Shown: positions 9,891 to 19,874, counted from the first letter of the stretch. The stretch is 64,000 bases of DNA from Chromatiales bacterium (GCA_024762475.1 JANTHJ010000004.1:1-64000), one strand, 5' to 3'. Numbers and translations are program-made. The notes: generated by a model from the letters alone, not told the origin.

Positions 9891-10273
9891 TGCTGGTGGA
9901 CACGGATGTCCTGATCTGGAATCTACGTGGAGACCCGAAAGCGGCAGACTTCCTGGATACCGCGAGTGGGTTCATTCTTTCGGCAGTCACCTACATGGAA
10001 CTCGTGCAGGGTGTGCGTAATAAGACCGAATTGGGTGCTTTGCGTCAGGCCATCCGCTACTGGGACGCAACAGTCCAGGTGCTCGATGCGGACATCTCCG
10101 CCCGCGCGATGTATCTGGTCGAAAGTCATGCCCTGAGCCATGGATTGCAAATGGCGGATGCCCTCATAGCGGCCACTGCGCTTTCATTGGGCGTCGTTTT
10201 GGTGGCCGGCAACGACAAACATTATCGCTTCATCGACGGTTTGGACATCGACGTATTCAGGCCCGCCGGGTAA
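9890..10273 (+). CDS. VapC-type PIN-domain toxin ribonuclease
   Basis: MLVDTDVLIWNLRGD...SAVTYMELVQGVRNK...HGLQMADALIAATALSLGVVLVAGNDKHYRFI; PIN acidic residues present. Confidence 0.9.
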   Translation: MLVDTDVLIWNLRGDPKAADFLDTASGFILSAVTYMELVQGVRNKTELGALRQAIRYWDATVQVLDADISARAMYLVESHALSHGLQMADALIAATALSLGVVLVAGNDKHYRFIDGLDIDVFRPAG

Positions 10274-10289
10274 TCGCTGCGATGAAGCA

Positions 10290-10850
10290 TCAGGCCCAGA
10301 GGCTCCCAAGCGGGAACTCGATGGCATCGAAGGGCGGTTGGCGTACGGGCGTGTCGCCTTCGAGGGTGTCCAGCAGTACCCAGTGGCCCTGGTCGCCGAG
10401 GGCATAGACCTCCAGGGTCTGAAGATCGGGGTCCACCAGCCACAGATGGCGCACGCTCTCGCGGGCATAGATCGGCATCTTCAGGACCCGATCGACCCGC
10501 GCGGTAGAGGGCGAGAGGATCTCACAGACCCAATCCGGGGCGAGCTCGAACCAGGCGGTTTCCGGCAACTCGGGCATGCGTTCGCGTCGCCAACCCGCCA
10601 GATCCGGCACCAGGATGTCCTCGCCCAGGTGTAGCTCCGGTTCGTCCAGGATCCACCATCCGCCCGGGCCGCCTAATCCCCCGTCGTAGGGCCCACCGAT
10701 CTGGTAGCCGAGAGCCGAGTAGGCGCGAGCGTGTCTGGGCGCCGGGCGCGGATGGGTATGCAGTTCTCCGCCGATGATCTCGCCGACGAGGTTTTCCGGC
10801 AGGTCGAACAGGTCTTCGTACCGGGCGTTGCGATGGATTGGGCGGGGCAT
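10290..10850 (-). CDS. Uma2-family (DUF820) putative restriction-endonuclease-fold protein
   Basis: YEDLFDLPENLVGEIIGGELHTHPRP...LVPDLAGWRRER...PDWVCEILSPSTARVDRVLKMPIYARESVRHLWLVDP. Confidence 0.88.
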   Translation of the reverse strand: MPRPIHRNARYEDLFDLPENLVGEIIGGELHTHPRPAPRHARAYSALGYQIGGPYDGGLGGPGGWWILDEPELHLGEDILVPDLAGWRRERMPELPETAWFELAPDWVCEILSPSTARVDRVLKMPIYARESVRHLWLVDPDLQTLEVYALGDQGHWVLLDTLEGDTPVRQPPFDAIEFPLGSLWA

Positions 10851-10885
10851 GGTGGTGATCTAACTCCGTGGATTAAAAGTGATTC

Positions 10886-10954
10886 TAGCCCGAATTTTTC
10901 GCCCGGTCGCTCGGGATGGCTGATACTTTGCTGATTGGCAATGATATTCCTCGT
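10886..10954. mobile_element. Left-end remnant of MITE-like family 2
   Basis: tagcccgaatttttcgcccggtcgct...ctgatac...tgatattcctcg aligns with the 5' end of 13591-13840. Confidence 0.65.
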
Positions 10955-10993
10955 AAGGGAAGGTCTGATCAAGTCGTAACACGGCATCCCGCA
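10955..10993. mobile_element. Left-end remnant of MITE-like family 1
   Basis: ggaaggtctgatcaagtcgtaacacggcatcccgc aligns with the left end of the 2908-3067 element. Confidence 0.65.
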
Positions 10994-11108
10994 GACTGGA
11001 AGGCTGTGCCCTGGATAGGTGACAAGCAGCGGCTGACATCTCTGCGTTTTTCAGGCAAAATGCCGCGGCTTTAACGGCCCTGGTTTGCCAGGGCGTTTTC
11101 AACCGGCC

Positions 11109-11139
11109 GGGACGGCCTGAACCCATTGTCGGGCGTCCC
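11109..11139 (+). promoter_or_regulatory. Possible structured rpsO leader hairpin
   Basis: gggacg ... cgtccc stem about 50 nt upstream of rpsO; S15 autoregulation via its leader is known in enterobacteria, homology here untested. Confidence 0.3.
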
Positions 11140-11185
11140 CTGAAGCAGCCGCTTCCGCAAGGGCCAAACAATGAGGAGACAAGCA

Positions 11186-11455
11186 ATGGCAATGACTGCA
11201 GAACAGAAGGCGGCCATCGTGGCCGAATATGGCAAGGGTCCCAACGACACCGGATCCACCGAGGTGCAGGTGGCGCTGCTGACGGCGCGTATCGGGGATC
11301 TGACGCCGCACTTCCAGGAGCACAAGAAGGACCACCACTCCCGTCAGGGGCTGGTGCGACTGGTCAACCAGCGCCGTCGGCTGCTGGACTATCTCAAGTC
11401 GAAGGACGTGGAAGCCTACCGCGACCTGATCAAGCGACTGGGCCTGCGCCGCTGA
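11186..11455 (+). CDS. rpsO: 30S ribosomal protein S15
   Basis: [71 protein letters not shown]. Confidence 0.98.
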   Translation: MAMTAEQKAAIVAEYGKGPNDTGSTEVQVALLTARIGDLTPHFQEHKKDHHSRQGLVRLVNQRRRLLDYLKSKDVEAYRDLIKRLGLRR

Positions 11456-11490
11456 GGCGGTGCGATACCACCTAGGTAGAGGATTTCCAC

Positions 11491-13587
11491 GTGAGTCTAA
11501 TCAAAAAAGAGTTCCAATTCGGCGACCACAAGGTTGTATTGGAGACCGGTGAAGTCGCCCGCCAGGCCGACGGGGCCGTGATGATCAACATGGGTGACAC
11601 GGTGGTGCTGTGTACCGTGGTCTACGAGAAGAACGCCTCGGCCGAGCGTGACTTCTTCCCCCTGACCGTCGACTACCAGGAAAAGACCTACGCCGCGGGC
11701 ATCATCCCCGGCGGTTTTTTCCGTCGTGAGGGCCGACCGTCCGAGAAGGAGATCCTGACCGCGCGCCTGATCGACCGTCCGATTCGCCCGCTGTTTCCCA
11801 AGGGGTTCACCAATGAGGTGCAGGTGATCTGTACCGTGATGTCTTTGAACCCGGCGGTGGATCCCGAGATCCCCTCGCTGATCGGGACCTCGGCGGCACT
11901 GGCCATCTCGGGCCTGCCCTTCGATGGCCCCATCGCTGCGACGCGCGTGGGCTACAAGGACGGCCAGTACATCCTCAACCAGCCCAAGACCGGGTTGTGT
12001 GAAGAGAGCGATCTCGACCTGGTGGTGGCCGGTACCCGCGAGGCGGTGTTGATGGTCGAATCCGAGGCCCGCGAACTGTCCGAAGAGGTGATGCTGGGCG
12101 CGGTACTGTTCGGTCACGAACAGATGCAGGTAGCGCTCGATGCCATCGAGTCTCTGGCCACCGAGGCCGGCAAGCCGCGCATGGAGGTGCCGGAGAAACC
12201 GGAGAACGAGGCGCTGAAGAGTGCCGTGGAGGCCGCTGCCGGTGATGCCCTGCGAGCTGCCTACCAGATTGCCGACAAGATGGAGCGCTATGCCGCCATC
12301 GATGCCGCCAAGGCGGCGGCCAAGGAGCAGTTGTGCAGTGGCGATGAACCGCAGTTCAGCGAGGCTGAGGTGGGAGAGGCCATCGAGAAGCTCAAGAAGC
12401 AGATCGTGCGCGGGCGCATCCTTGCCGGCGAGCCGCGCATCGACGGTCGCGATACCAGGACGGTGCGTCCCATCAATATCCGCACCCGGGTGCTGCCGCG
12501 CACCCATGGCTCGGCCCTGTTCACCCGCGGCGAGACCCAGGCACTGGTAGTCACCACCCTGGGTACCGAGCGCGATTCGCAGATCATCGATGCCCTGACC
12601 GGCTCCTACAAGGAGCCGTTCATGCTGCATTACAACTTCCCGCCGTTCAGCGTGGGCGAGACCGGCCGCGTGGGCAGCCCCAAGCGCCGCGAGATCGGCC
12701 ATGGGCGTCTGGCCAAGCGTGGGGTGCTGGCGGTGATGCCGGGCATGGACGACTTCCCCTACTCGATTCGGGTGGTCTCTGAGATTACCGAGTCGAATGG
12801 CTCTTCCTCCATGGCCTCGGTGTGCGGCACCAGCCTGTCCCTGATGGACGCCGGCGTGCCCCTCAAGGCCCCGGTGGCCGGTGTGGCCATGGGCCTGATC
12901 AAGGAGGCCGACCAGTTCGCTGTCCTTACCGACATCCTGGGCGACGAGGATCACCTCGGCGACATGGATTTCAAGGTGGCCGGTACGGAGACGGGCATCA
13001 ATGCCCTGCAGATGGATATCAAGATCAACGGGATCACCCGCGAGATCATGGAGATCGCACTGGGTCAGGCGAAGGACGGTCGACTGTTCATCCTGGGTGA
13101 GATGAACAAGGCCATCGCGGCGCCGCGTGAGGAGATGTCCGAGCACGCACCGCGTATCGTCTCCTTCAAGATCAATCCGGAGAAGATCCGCGACGTGATC
13201 GGCAAGGGTGGAGCCACCATTCGCTCCATTACCGAGGAGACCGGTGCCACCGTGGATATATCCGATGATGGGATGGTGAAGATCTTCTCGGTGGACAAGG
13301 CCGCTGGGGACGAGGCGCGCAAGCGCGTGGAGCAGATCACCGCCGACATCGAAGTGGGCAAGGTCTACGAGGGCAAGGTGGTTCGCCTGATGGACTTCGG
13401 CGCCTTCGTCAACATCCTCCCGGGCAAGGACGGTCTGGTGCACATCTCCCAGATCTCCGACGAGCGGGTGGAGAAGGTCAGCGATAAGCTCTCCGAGGGT
13501 CAGATGGTCAAGGTCAAGGTGCTGGAGGTCGACAAGCAGGGACGGATTCGTCTCAGCATGAAGGCGGTGGAGCCCGCCGAGGCCTGA
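11491..13587 (+). CDS. pnp: Polyribonucleotide nucleotidyltransferase
   Basis: Two RNase PH domains plus KH and S1 ([54 protein letters not shown]). Confidence 0.98.
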   Translation: MSLIKKEFQFGDHKVVLETGEVARQADGAVMINMGDTVVLCTVVYEKNASAERDFFPLTVDYQEKTYAAGIIPGGFFRREGRPSEKEILTARLIDRPIRPLFPKGFTNEVQVICTVMSLNPAVDPEIPSLIGTSAALAISGLPFDGPIAATRVGYKDGQYILNQPKTGLCEESDLDLVVAGTREAVLMVESEARELSEEVMLGAVLFGHEQMQVALDAIESLATEAGKPRMEVPEKPENEALKSAVEAAAGDALRAAYQIADKMERYAAIDAAKAAAKEQLCSGDEPQFSEAEVGEAIEKLKKQIVRGRILAGEPRIDGRDTRTVRPINIRTRVLPRTHGSALFTRGETQALVVTTLGTERDSQIIDALTGSYKEPFMLHYNFPPFSVGETGRVGSPKRREIGHGRLAKRGVLAVMPGMDDFPYSIRVVSEITESNGSSSMASVCGTSLSLMDAGVPLKAPVAGVAMGLIKEADQFAVLTDILGDEDHLGDMDFKVAGTETGINALQMDIKINGITREIMEIALGQAKDGRLFILGEMNKAIAAPREEMSEHAPRIVSFKINPEKIRDVIGKGGATIRSITEETGATVDISDDGMVKIFSVDKAAGDEARKRVEQITADIEVGKVYEGKVVRLMDFGAFVNILPGKDGLVHISQISDERVEKVSDKLSEGQMVKVKVLEVDKQGRIRLSMKAVEPAEA

Positions 13588-13590
13588 CCC

Positions 13591-13840
13591 TAGCCCGAAT
13601 ATTTCACCCGGTCGCTGAAAAATACTGATAACTCACTGGTTGCTAAAGATATTCTTCGCATATCAGCGGGCAACGAAATGTTACCGGGCCAACGCCGGAC
13701 GCGCCCTCGCACCGATCTGGCCGCCCTTGAGCGATATTTCCTTCCTCATCAATAGGCTGGCTATTGATTCGGTCGGAAATCCGCTCGAGAACGCCCATCC
13801 CGGCACGATCATCGCGTCCCCAGGTGAAATATTCGGGCTA
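13591..13840. mobile_element. MITE-like family 2, copy A (250 bp)
   Basis: 18-bp perfect terminal inverted repeats tagcccgaatatttcacc / ggtgaaatattcgggcta; closely matches 57201-57450 across the whole length. Confidence 0.85.
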
Positions 13841-13859
13841 CCCCGGCAAGCGGGCGGGA

Positions 13860-13930
13860 ATGTCGGAACGAATTCCGACCTACAGGGTGCGGCTCCATAT
13901 ACGGACCTGTAGGTCGGGCTTCAGCCCGAC
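13860..13930. repeat. REP-like palindromes (gtcggaacgaattccgac; gtcgggcttcagcccgac)
   Basis: Two short palindromes, also seen at 794-830, 37029-37082 and 50134-50240. Confidence 0.6.
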
Positions 13931-13993
13931 AGCATAGCTGGGGCCGCAAGGCCCCTTTCTCGTTTCTCGAAGATGAGCGGATCGGAATAACCT

Positions 13994-15001
13994 ATGGAGT
14001 CGAACAACTCGTTGTCGGTGGTGATCCCCCTGTATCGGGAGGAGGACAATGTCGCGCCACTGCTCGCCCGGGTGCATGAGGGGCTGGCGCAGTACCCCGG
14101 CCCCTGGGAGCTGATCTGCGTGGACGATGGCAGCGCGGACCGCACCTGGGAGCGGCTCCGGGAGGGGCAGGCGCGCTACGGCAGCCATGTCCGCCTGATT
14201 CGCATGCGTCGCAACTTTGGTCAGACCGCCGCCATGCAGGCGGGGATCAATGCGGCCCGCGGGTCCTTCATCGCGACCCTGGATGGCGATCTGCAGAACG
14301 ACCCGGCGGATATTCCGCGGTTGCTGGAGGAGCTGCAGCAACGTGACCTGGACCTGCTGCAGGGCTGGCGCAAACGCCGCCACGACGAGCCGGTGCGCAA
14401 GTTCCTCTCGCGCGTCGCCAATCGTCTGATCGCGCGGGTGACCGGGGTGGATCTGCACGACTACGGTTGCAGTCTCAAGGTGTATCGCGCCGAGGTGATC
14501 AAACGGGTACGGCTGTTCGGCGAGATGCACCGTTTCATCCCGGTATGGGTGGCGAGTGTGACCTCCCCGCGTCGGATCGGCGAGACCGTGGTCACTCATC
14601 AGGCTCGTCAGCACGGTGTCTCCAAGTATGGTCTGTCGCGCACCTTCCGGGTGATCGTGGACCTGCTCACGGTGTTCTTCTTTCTGCGCTTTCGTGCCCG
14701 GCCCGGGCATTTCTTCGGCTCCATCGGTCTGGCCTTCGGCGCCATCGGTACGGTGGGCATGGCCTGGCTGGGATTCGTCAAGTTCATCCTTGGCGAGGCG
14801 ATCGGTGGTCGGCCGCTGCTGATCATTTCGGTACTGTGCCTGGTGATGTCGGTGCAGATGCTGACCACGGCGGTGCTCTCGGAGTTGCTGGCGCGCACCT
14901 TCTTCGAGAGTGCCGGGCGCGAGGCCTATCACGTGCTCGAGGCCGACGGAGACGACGCAGAGTGGTGCTGCATCGCGCAGCCCGTGCCGGCCGAGCGCTG
15001 A
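13994..15001 (+). CDS. Family 2 glycosyltransferase, polyprenyl-phosphate type (ArnC/DPM1-like) with C-terminal TM helices
   Basis: LSVVIPLYREEDNVAPLL...ELICVDDGSADRTWERL...IATLDGDLQNDPADIPRLL. Confidence 0.9.
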   Translation: MESNNSLSVVIPLYREEDNVAPLLARVHEGLAQYPGPWELICVDDGSADRTWERLREGQARYGSHVRLIRMRRNFGQTAAMQAGINAARGSFIATLDGDLQNDPADIPRLLEELQQRDLDLLQGWRKRRHDEPVRKFLSRVANRLIARVTGVDLHDYGCSLKVYRAEVIKRVRLFGEMHRFIPVWVASVTSPRRIGETVVTHQARQHGVSKYGLSRTFRVIVDLLTVFFFLRFRARPGHFFGSIGLAFGAIGTVGMAWLGFVKFILGEAIGGRPLLIISVLCLVMSVQMLTTAVLSELLARTFFESAGREAYHVLEADGDDAEWCCIAQPVPAER

Positions 15002-15012
15002 GCGGCAGCCCA

Positions 15013-16608
15013 GTGGATCGTGTCGCCCGGCTGCTGCTCAGCCCCGGTGCCCTGGCACTGGCGATGCTGCTGATGGTATGGGGGTTCTGGTCGGCGCCCC
15101 TCTATGACCTGGACGAGGGGGCGTTCACCGAGGCGACCCGGGAGATGATGTCCAGCGGCAACTATGTCTCCATCTATCTCAATGGGGAGCCGCGGCACGA
15201 CAAGCCCATCCTGATCTACTGGTTGCAGGCCGCCTCGGCGCATCTGTTCGGCCTCAACGAGTTCGCCCTGCGCCTGCCCTCGGTACTGGCAGCCATGGGC
15301 TGGGTCCTGGCCCTGGTCGCCTTTGCCCGCCGCCATACCGACCGCGATACCGCCATTCTCGCCGGGTTGCTGTTGAGCCTGTCCCTGTATGTGGGGCTGA
15401 TCGCGCGCGCGGCGGTGGCCGATGCCCTGCTCAATCTGTTCCTCGCCCTGGCGATGTTCGATATCTACAGCTATTGGAAGGATCCGGATCGGCGCCTGCA
15501 CCTGCGGATCTTTCTCTGGCTGGGGCTGGGCTTTCTCACCAAGGGCCCGGTGGCGGTGTTCTTCCCGTTCCTGGTGAGTGGCCTGTTCTATGCCAGTGAG
15601 GGGACTTGGCGGAACTGGTTGAGGGCGGTGTTCTATTGGCCCGGGGTGCTGCTGTTCCTGGCGATCGTGCTGCCCTGGCATGTGGCGGTCTATCTCGATA
15701 GCGGCTGGGCCTTCTTCGAGGGCTTTTACCTGCATCACAATCTCGACCGCTACGAGGGGGCGATGGAGGGTCACAGTGGGAGCTTTCTGTATTTCTTCCT
15801 GGTGGCGCCCCTGCTGGTGATGCCCTTCGCCGGCTGGCTGGTCGCCAGCCTCGGGCGCCTGAAGGCATCGTTGAGCGATCCGCTGGATCGCTACGCCTGG
15901 TTGTGGTTTTTCTCTGTGTTGCTGGTGTTCTCTTTCTCGGCCACCAAGTTGCCCCATTACCTGCTCTACGGGATCACCGGGGTGTTGCTGGTGATGGCCC
16001 GCCATCGCGATGTACTGCGCCGGACCTGGCCGCATTTTCTGCCCGTGATCCTGTTGCTGTCGCTGTTCGCGGCGTTGCCGCAGGTCGTGGCCTTCGCGGC
16101 GACCCGGACGGACCGCCTCTACGAACGGACCCTGTTCGAGTTGGGTATCCAGGTCTTCTCGGGTACCCCACAGTATCTGCTGGCCGCCGGCGTGCTGGTG
16201 GCGCTGGGTATTTCACTGACGCGGCTGGCGGTGTGGCAGAAGTTGGTCCTGGCCGGCTTCGTGCAGTCGGTATTGATCGGTTTTCTGGTGCTGCCCGGGG
16301 TCATGGGGGTGTTGCAGGATGGCCCCAAGGCGGCCGCCCTGCTGGCTCGGGAAAGGGGAAAGGAGTTGGTGTTCTATCGGGTCTATCAGCCCAGCGTCAG
16401 CCTCTATAGCGGGCAGGTGATCGGGCGTGGGGAGCCGCGACCGGGGCAGTGGGTCTATCTGCGCATCGACAAGCTCGACGATTTCATGCGTCGGCCTTCG
16501 CCCTATCGCAAGAGGGTCGTGTTCCGCCAGGGGCCGGCGGTACTGGTGGCCATCGAGGCCAGGAATCAACAGGACGAGGCCGATGCAGCTGCAAGCGATG
16601 ATCGATGA
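15013..16608 (+). CDS. Family 39 (ArnT/PMT-like) membrane glycosyltransferase; GTG start proposed
   Basis: YDLDEGAFTEATREMMSSGNYVSIYLNGEPRHDKPILIYWLQAASAHLFGLNEFALRLPS; multi-TM. Confidence 0.85.
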   Translation: MDRVARLLLSPGALALAMLLMVWGFWSAPLYDLDEGAFTEATREMMSSGNYVSIYLNGEPRHDKPILIYWLQAASAHLFGLNEFALRLPSVLAAMGWVLALVAFARRHTDRDTAILAGLLLSLSLYVGLIARAAVADALLNLFLALAMFDIYSYWKDPDRRLHLRIFLWLGLGFLTKGPVAVFFPFLVSGLFYASEGTWRNWLRAVFYWPGVLLFLAIVLPWHVAVYLDSGWAFFEGFYLHHNLDRYEGAMEGHSGSFLYFFLVAPLLVMPFAGWLVASLGRLKASLSDPLDRYAWLWFFSVLLVFSFSATKLPHYLLYGITGVLLVMARHRDVLRRTWPHFLPVILLLSLFAALPQVVAFAATRTDRLYERTLFELGIQVFSGTPQYLLAAGVLVALGISLTRLAVWQKLVLAGFVQSVLIGFLVLPGVMGVLQDGPKAAALLARERGKELVFYRVYQPSVSLYSGQVIGRGEPRPGQWVYLRIDKLDDFMRRPSPYRKRVVFRQGPAVLVAIEARNQQDEADAAASDDR

Positions 16609-17407
16609 ATTGAAACCGTCCCTGCAGGATGCGGGAGGGCGGCTCGATCGCCTTCCGCCCAGCCGCATCGATCTGCTGCTGATGGTGGCCCTGGTGTATG
16701 CCCTGGCGGGTATCCTGCTGGGGCTCTATGGCGGCTATCATGCCGGCTTCGAATGGCTGCACCCGGCCCTGCGCGGCCTGCTGCCCGATTTCGTGTGGGC
16801 CTTCATCACCCGCCTGGGCGACGAGCGGGTGCTGCTGGTGCTCACCCTGCTGTTTGCCCGGCAACGCCCGGAGATTTTCTGGACCATGCTATTGGCGGCG
16901 CTGTTTGCCATTCTCTACAGTCGCGGCCTCAAACACCTGGTGGATGCAGTGCGCCCGCCAGGAGTCTATGCCGCCGAGTTGCTGGACGTCATAGGGCCGC
17001 GCCTGCGCTCACACAGCTTCCCCTCCGGCCATACCACCTCGGCGTTCGTCTTCGCCGGGGTACTGTTCGCCTTTGCGCGCACCGCTAGCGAGCGGGTCGT
17101 GCTCATCGCCGTGGCGACCCTGGTCGGCCTCAGCCGTGTGGCCCTGGGCGTACATTGGCCCCACGATGTCCTCGCCGGGGCCTTCGGCGGGCTGGTATCT
17201 GCGGCCCTGGGTGTGTGGCTCGCCCGCTACTGGCGGGCCGGCTTGCGGCCGGCGGTGCACCTGTCGTTGCTGGTGCTGCCATTACTCGCCATGCCCTGGT
17301 TGCTCTACACCGACGGGGGTAATCCGTCAGTGGTGTGGTTCACCTGGCCGCTGGTGTTCGCAATGCTGATGCAGTTTTTCCAGGACTACCTGTCGTGGCG
17401 GCGATGA
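16583..17407 (+). CDS. PAP2-superfamily membrane phosphatase
   Basis: KHLVDAVRPPG...SHSFPSGHTTSAFVFAG...SRVALGVHWPHDVLAG. Confidence 0.85.
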   Translation: MQLQAMIDELKPSLQDAGGRLDRLPPSRIDLLLMVALVYALAGILLGLYGGYHAGFEWLHPALRGLLPDFVWAFITRLGDERVLLVLTLLFARQRPEIFWTMLLAALFAILYSRGLKHLVDAVRPPGVYAAELLDVIGPRLRSHSFPSGHTTSAFVFAGVLFAFARTASERVVLIAVATLVGLSRVALGVHWPHDVLAGAFGGLVSAALGVWLARYWRAGLRPAVHLSLLVLPLLAMPWLLYTDGGNPSVVWFTWPLVFAMLMQFFQDYLSWRR

Positions 17408-18882
17408 ACCAGGGAGGCGCGCCGGGCGGGTTGAGCTGGCAGCGCTTCGCCTGGTGGGGGGTGTGGCTGCTGGCCCTGTATCGCCTCGGGGTGATCCTGT
17501 GGGGCGATATCCCCGTGGACGTGGAGGAGGCCTATTACCTCAGCTGGGCACGTCACCTGGATTGGGGCTATTTCTCCAAACCGCCCCTGCTGACGGCCGT
17601 GCTCGCGGCGGTGACCGGCCTGCTGGGCGATTCGCCGGCGGTACTCAAGAGCATTGCGGTAATGTTCTATTCCGGGGCCGCGTTGATTCTGTATGCGCTT
17701 GGAGAGCGTCTTTACGATGCCCGTACCGGCGCCTGGGCGGCCATTGCCTTCCAGGCGATGCCCATCGTGGGCGTGCTGTCGCTGTTCGTGAGCACCGACG
17801 CGCCGCTGATATTCTTCTGGACGGCCGTACTGTACGGTTTCGTCCGGGCGATCGAGGACGAGGGGATTGGCTGGTGGCTGTTCACCGGCGTGATGGCCGG
17901 CCTTGGCCTGCAGAGCAAATACACCATCGGGGCGCTCGCGGTGGGGCTGGGCCTGTTCTTGCTGACCGATGCGAGGGCCCGTGCCCGGCTGCGTTCGCCC
18001 GGTCTATGGGCCGGGCTGGTGGTCGCGCTACTGGTCTGGTCGCCGAACCTGTGGTGGCTCGCCCAGCACCACTGGGTGACGCTCGATCACACCCGCCATA
18101 TCACCCTGGAGATCGCGCGCGCCGGCAGCTGGGGCAACCTCGGGGAGTTCCTGCTGGGTCAGCTGGGGGCCTTCGGTCCGCTGATGGGACTGGTGGCCCT
18201 GTACTGGATCTGGCAGCCGTCGATCTGGTCGCGCAGGGCGGATCGGCTGTTGCTGTTCGCCTCGCTCCCATTGCTGTTGCTGGTCAGCTACCAGGCGTGG
18301 CGGCACGAGGCCAATCTCAACTGGGCCTCGCCGGCCTATGTGGGTCTGGTGCTGGTGGCTACCCACTGGATGTTGAGTCATGCCCGGCGCCTCTTCTATG
18401 CCGCCGTGGGGCTGAACCTGCTCCTGTTGTCGGGCCTGTACCATTACCATGCCCTGGCGGACCTATTCGATGTGCGTCTCACCCGTAGCACCGATCCTTA
18501 TTTCAAGCGGCTCGGCTGGGTCGAGGTGGGCCGGCAGTTGGCCGATCTGCGCCGGCGCTATCCCCAGGCGGCCTTGCTCTCCGATTCGCGCAAGCTGCTG
18601 GCCCTGCTGGGCTATCATGCGCGGGTCGACGGGCGGCCACCGGTGTTGCGATCCTGGAATCCGGAGGGCGGCTGGCGTCACCAGTACGATCTGCACGACG
18701 ACATCGCGCGGCATCCGGGCGAGGACTATCTGTTCGTCAGCCGTCGGCCATTGGGGGAAGCGGTGCTGGCGCGCTTCGATCGGACCGAGCTGGTGGCGGT
18801 GCTGCGCGCCAGGATCTATCCCGATCTGGTGCGACGGGTGTATGTCTACCATTTACAAGGATTTCGGGGATACCCACGATGA
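17404..18882 (+). CDS. Family 39 membrane glycosyltransferase
   Basis: DIPVDVEEAYYLSWARHLDWGYFSKPPLLTAVLAAVTGLLGDSPAVLKSIAVM; multi-TM. Confidence 0.83.
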   Translation: MNQGGAPGGLSWQRFAWWGVWLLALYRLGVILWGDIPVDVEEAYYLSWARHLDWGYFSKPPLLTAVLAAVTGLLGDSPAVLKSIAVMFYSGAALILYALGERLYDARTGAWAAIAFQAMPIVGVLSLFVSTDAPLIFFWTAVLYGFVRAIEDEGIGWWLFTGVMAGLGLQSKYTIGALAVGLGLFLLTDARARARLRSPGLWAGLVVALLVWSPNLWWLAQHHWVTLDHTRHITLEIARAGSWGNLGEFLLGQLGAFGPLMGLVALYWIWQPSIWSRRADRLLLFASLPLLLLVSYQAWRHEANLNWASPAYVGLVLVATHWMLSHARRLFYAAVGLNLLLLSGLYHYHALADLFDVRLTRSTDPYFKRLGWVEVGRQLADLRRRYPQAALLSDSRKLLALLGYHARVDGRPPVLRSWNPEGGWRHQYDLHDDIARHPGEDYLFVSRRPLGEAVLARFDRTELVAVLRARIYPDLVRRVYVYHLQGFRGYPR

Positions 18883-19556
18883 AGCTGTTGTTGCGCTATT
18901 GGCCCATTCCCGTGCTGGTGTTGCTGCAGCTCCTGTTCTGGCAAGTGCCGGCGATCGATATTGGGTTTAGCGGCTGGTTCTGGGGTCCCGATACCGGCTT
19001 CTATCTGCGCGATCTTGCGCCGGTACAGTGGAGCTACCAGCTGTTCAAGTACCTGCCCTATGGGGTGGTACCGGGGCTGGCCTGGCTATTCCTTGCCAGC
19101 CTGATCTGGGGCGGGCGGGGGGAGCGGGGCTTGCGTCGCAAGCTGCTGTTTCTGTTCTTGGTCCTGGCGCTGGGCCCGGGGCTGCTGGTGAACGAGGTGT
19201 TCAAGGCCGAGTCGGGGAGGGCGCGTCCGGCGACGGTCACCGAGTTCGGCGGCACGCGCCAGTTCACCCCGGCGTTCGAGCCGTCCGATCAGTGTGCGTC
19301 CAACTGCTCCTTCGTCAGCGGGCATGCGGGTATGGGGTTCTTCTTCCTTGCCCTGGCCTGGGTGCTGAAGGATCGGCGCTGGTTCTACTGGGGGGCGCTC
19401 ATCGGCGCATTGGTGGGACTGGGGCGCGCCCTGCAGGGGGCGCATTTTCTGAGCGATGTGATCTTTGGCTATCCAGTGGTATTCGCCGCGGCCCTGCTGC
19501 TGGCCCGACCACTGTTGGGATACTGGATGCCGCCCCGGCAGGCCGGGAGGGAATAG
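18879..19556 (+). CDS. PAP2-superfamily membrane phosphatase (lipid phosphatase-like)
   Basis: KAESGRARPATVTEFGG...CASNCSFVSGHAGMGFFF...LGRALQGAHFLSDVIFG. Confidence 0.82.
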   Translation: MKLLLRYWPIPVLVLLQLLFWQVPAIDIGFSGWFWGPDTGFYLRDLAPVQWSYQLFKYLPYGVVPGLAWLFLASLIWGGRGERGLRRKLLFLFLVLALGPGLLVNEVFKAESGRARPATVTEFGGTRQFTPAFEPSDQCASNCSFVSGHAGMGFFFLALAWVLKDRRWFYWGALIGALVGLGRALQGAHFLSDVIFGYPVVFAAALLLARPLLGYWMPPRQAGRE

Positions 19557-19574
19557 CGTGTCCCGGGAGCGGTG

Positions 19575-19874
19575 TCAGTTGCGCCGCATCTCTTTCAGTT
19601 CCATGTGAATGGCTTCATCCACCGCCTCGCGGATCATCAGGCCGAGTTCGTCATCCAGTCGCAGGCGCAGGTCACGGGCGAGTCGCCGCGCGCTGTCCTT
19701 GACGGCGTCCCGGATCGCTTCCTTGATGATGGGCTGCAACTGATCTTCGAGCGACTGGGCGAGTTTTTCGGCGTGGGGCGGATCGAGCAGGGCGTGTCGT
19801 GCCAGGTCTTCGGCATGGCGGCTGGTTCCTGTCATGGCTTCGCCAAGAACAGGAATCTCCTTGTTTTTCAGCAT
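19575..19874 (-). CDS. Conserved hypothetical helical protein
   Basis: 99-aa ORF downstream of holC on the same strand. Confidence 0.55.
   Translation of the reverse strand: MLKNKEIPVLGEAMTGTSRHAEDLARHALLDPPHAEKLAQSLEDQLQPIIKEAIRDAVKDSARRLARDLRLRLDDELGLMIREAVDEAIHMELKEMRRN

Noticed and set aside
9642-10850. TA plus Uma2 genes as a defence island
   Set aside because: Only two common accessory modules; no other defence genes adjacent.
11497-13443. 648-aa antisense ORF opposite pnp
   Set aside because: Shadow ORF in high-GC DNA; His/Leu/Gly/Asp-rich composition and full overlap with a certain gene.
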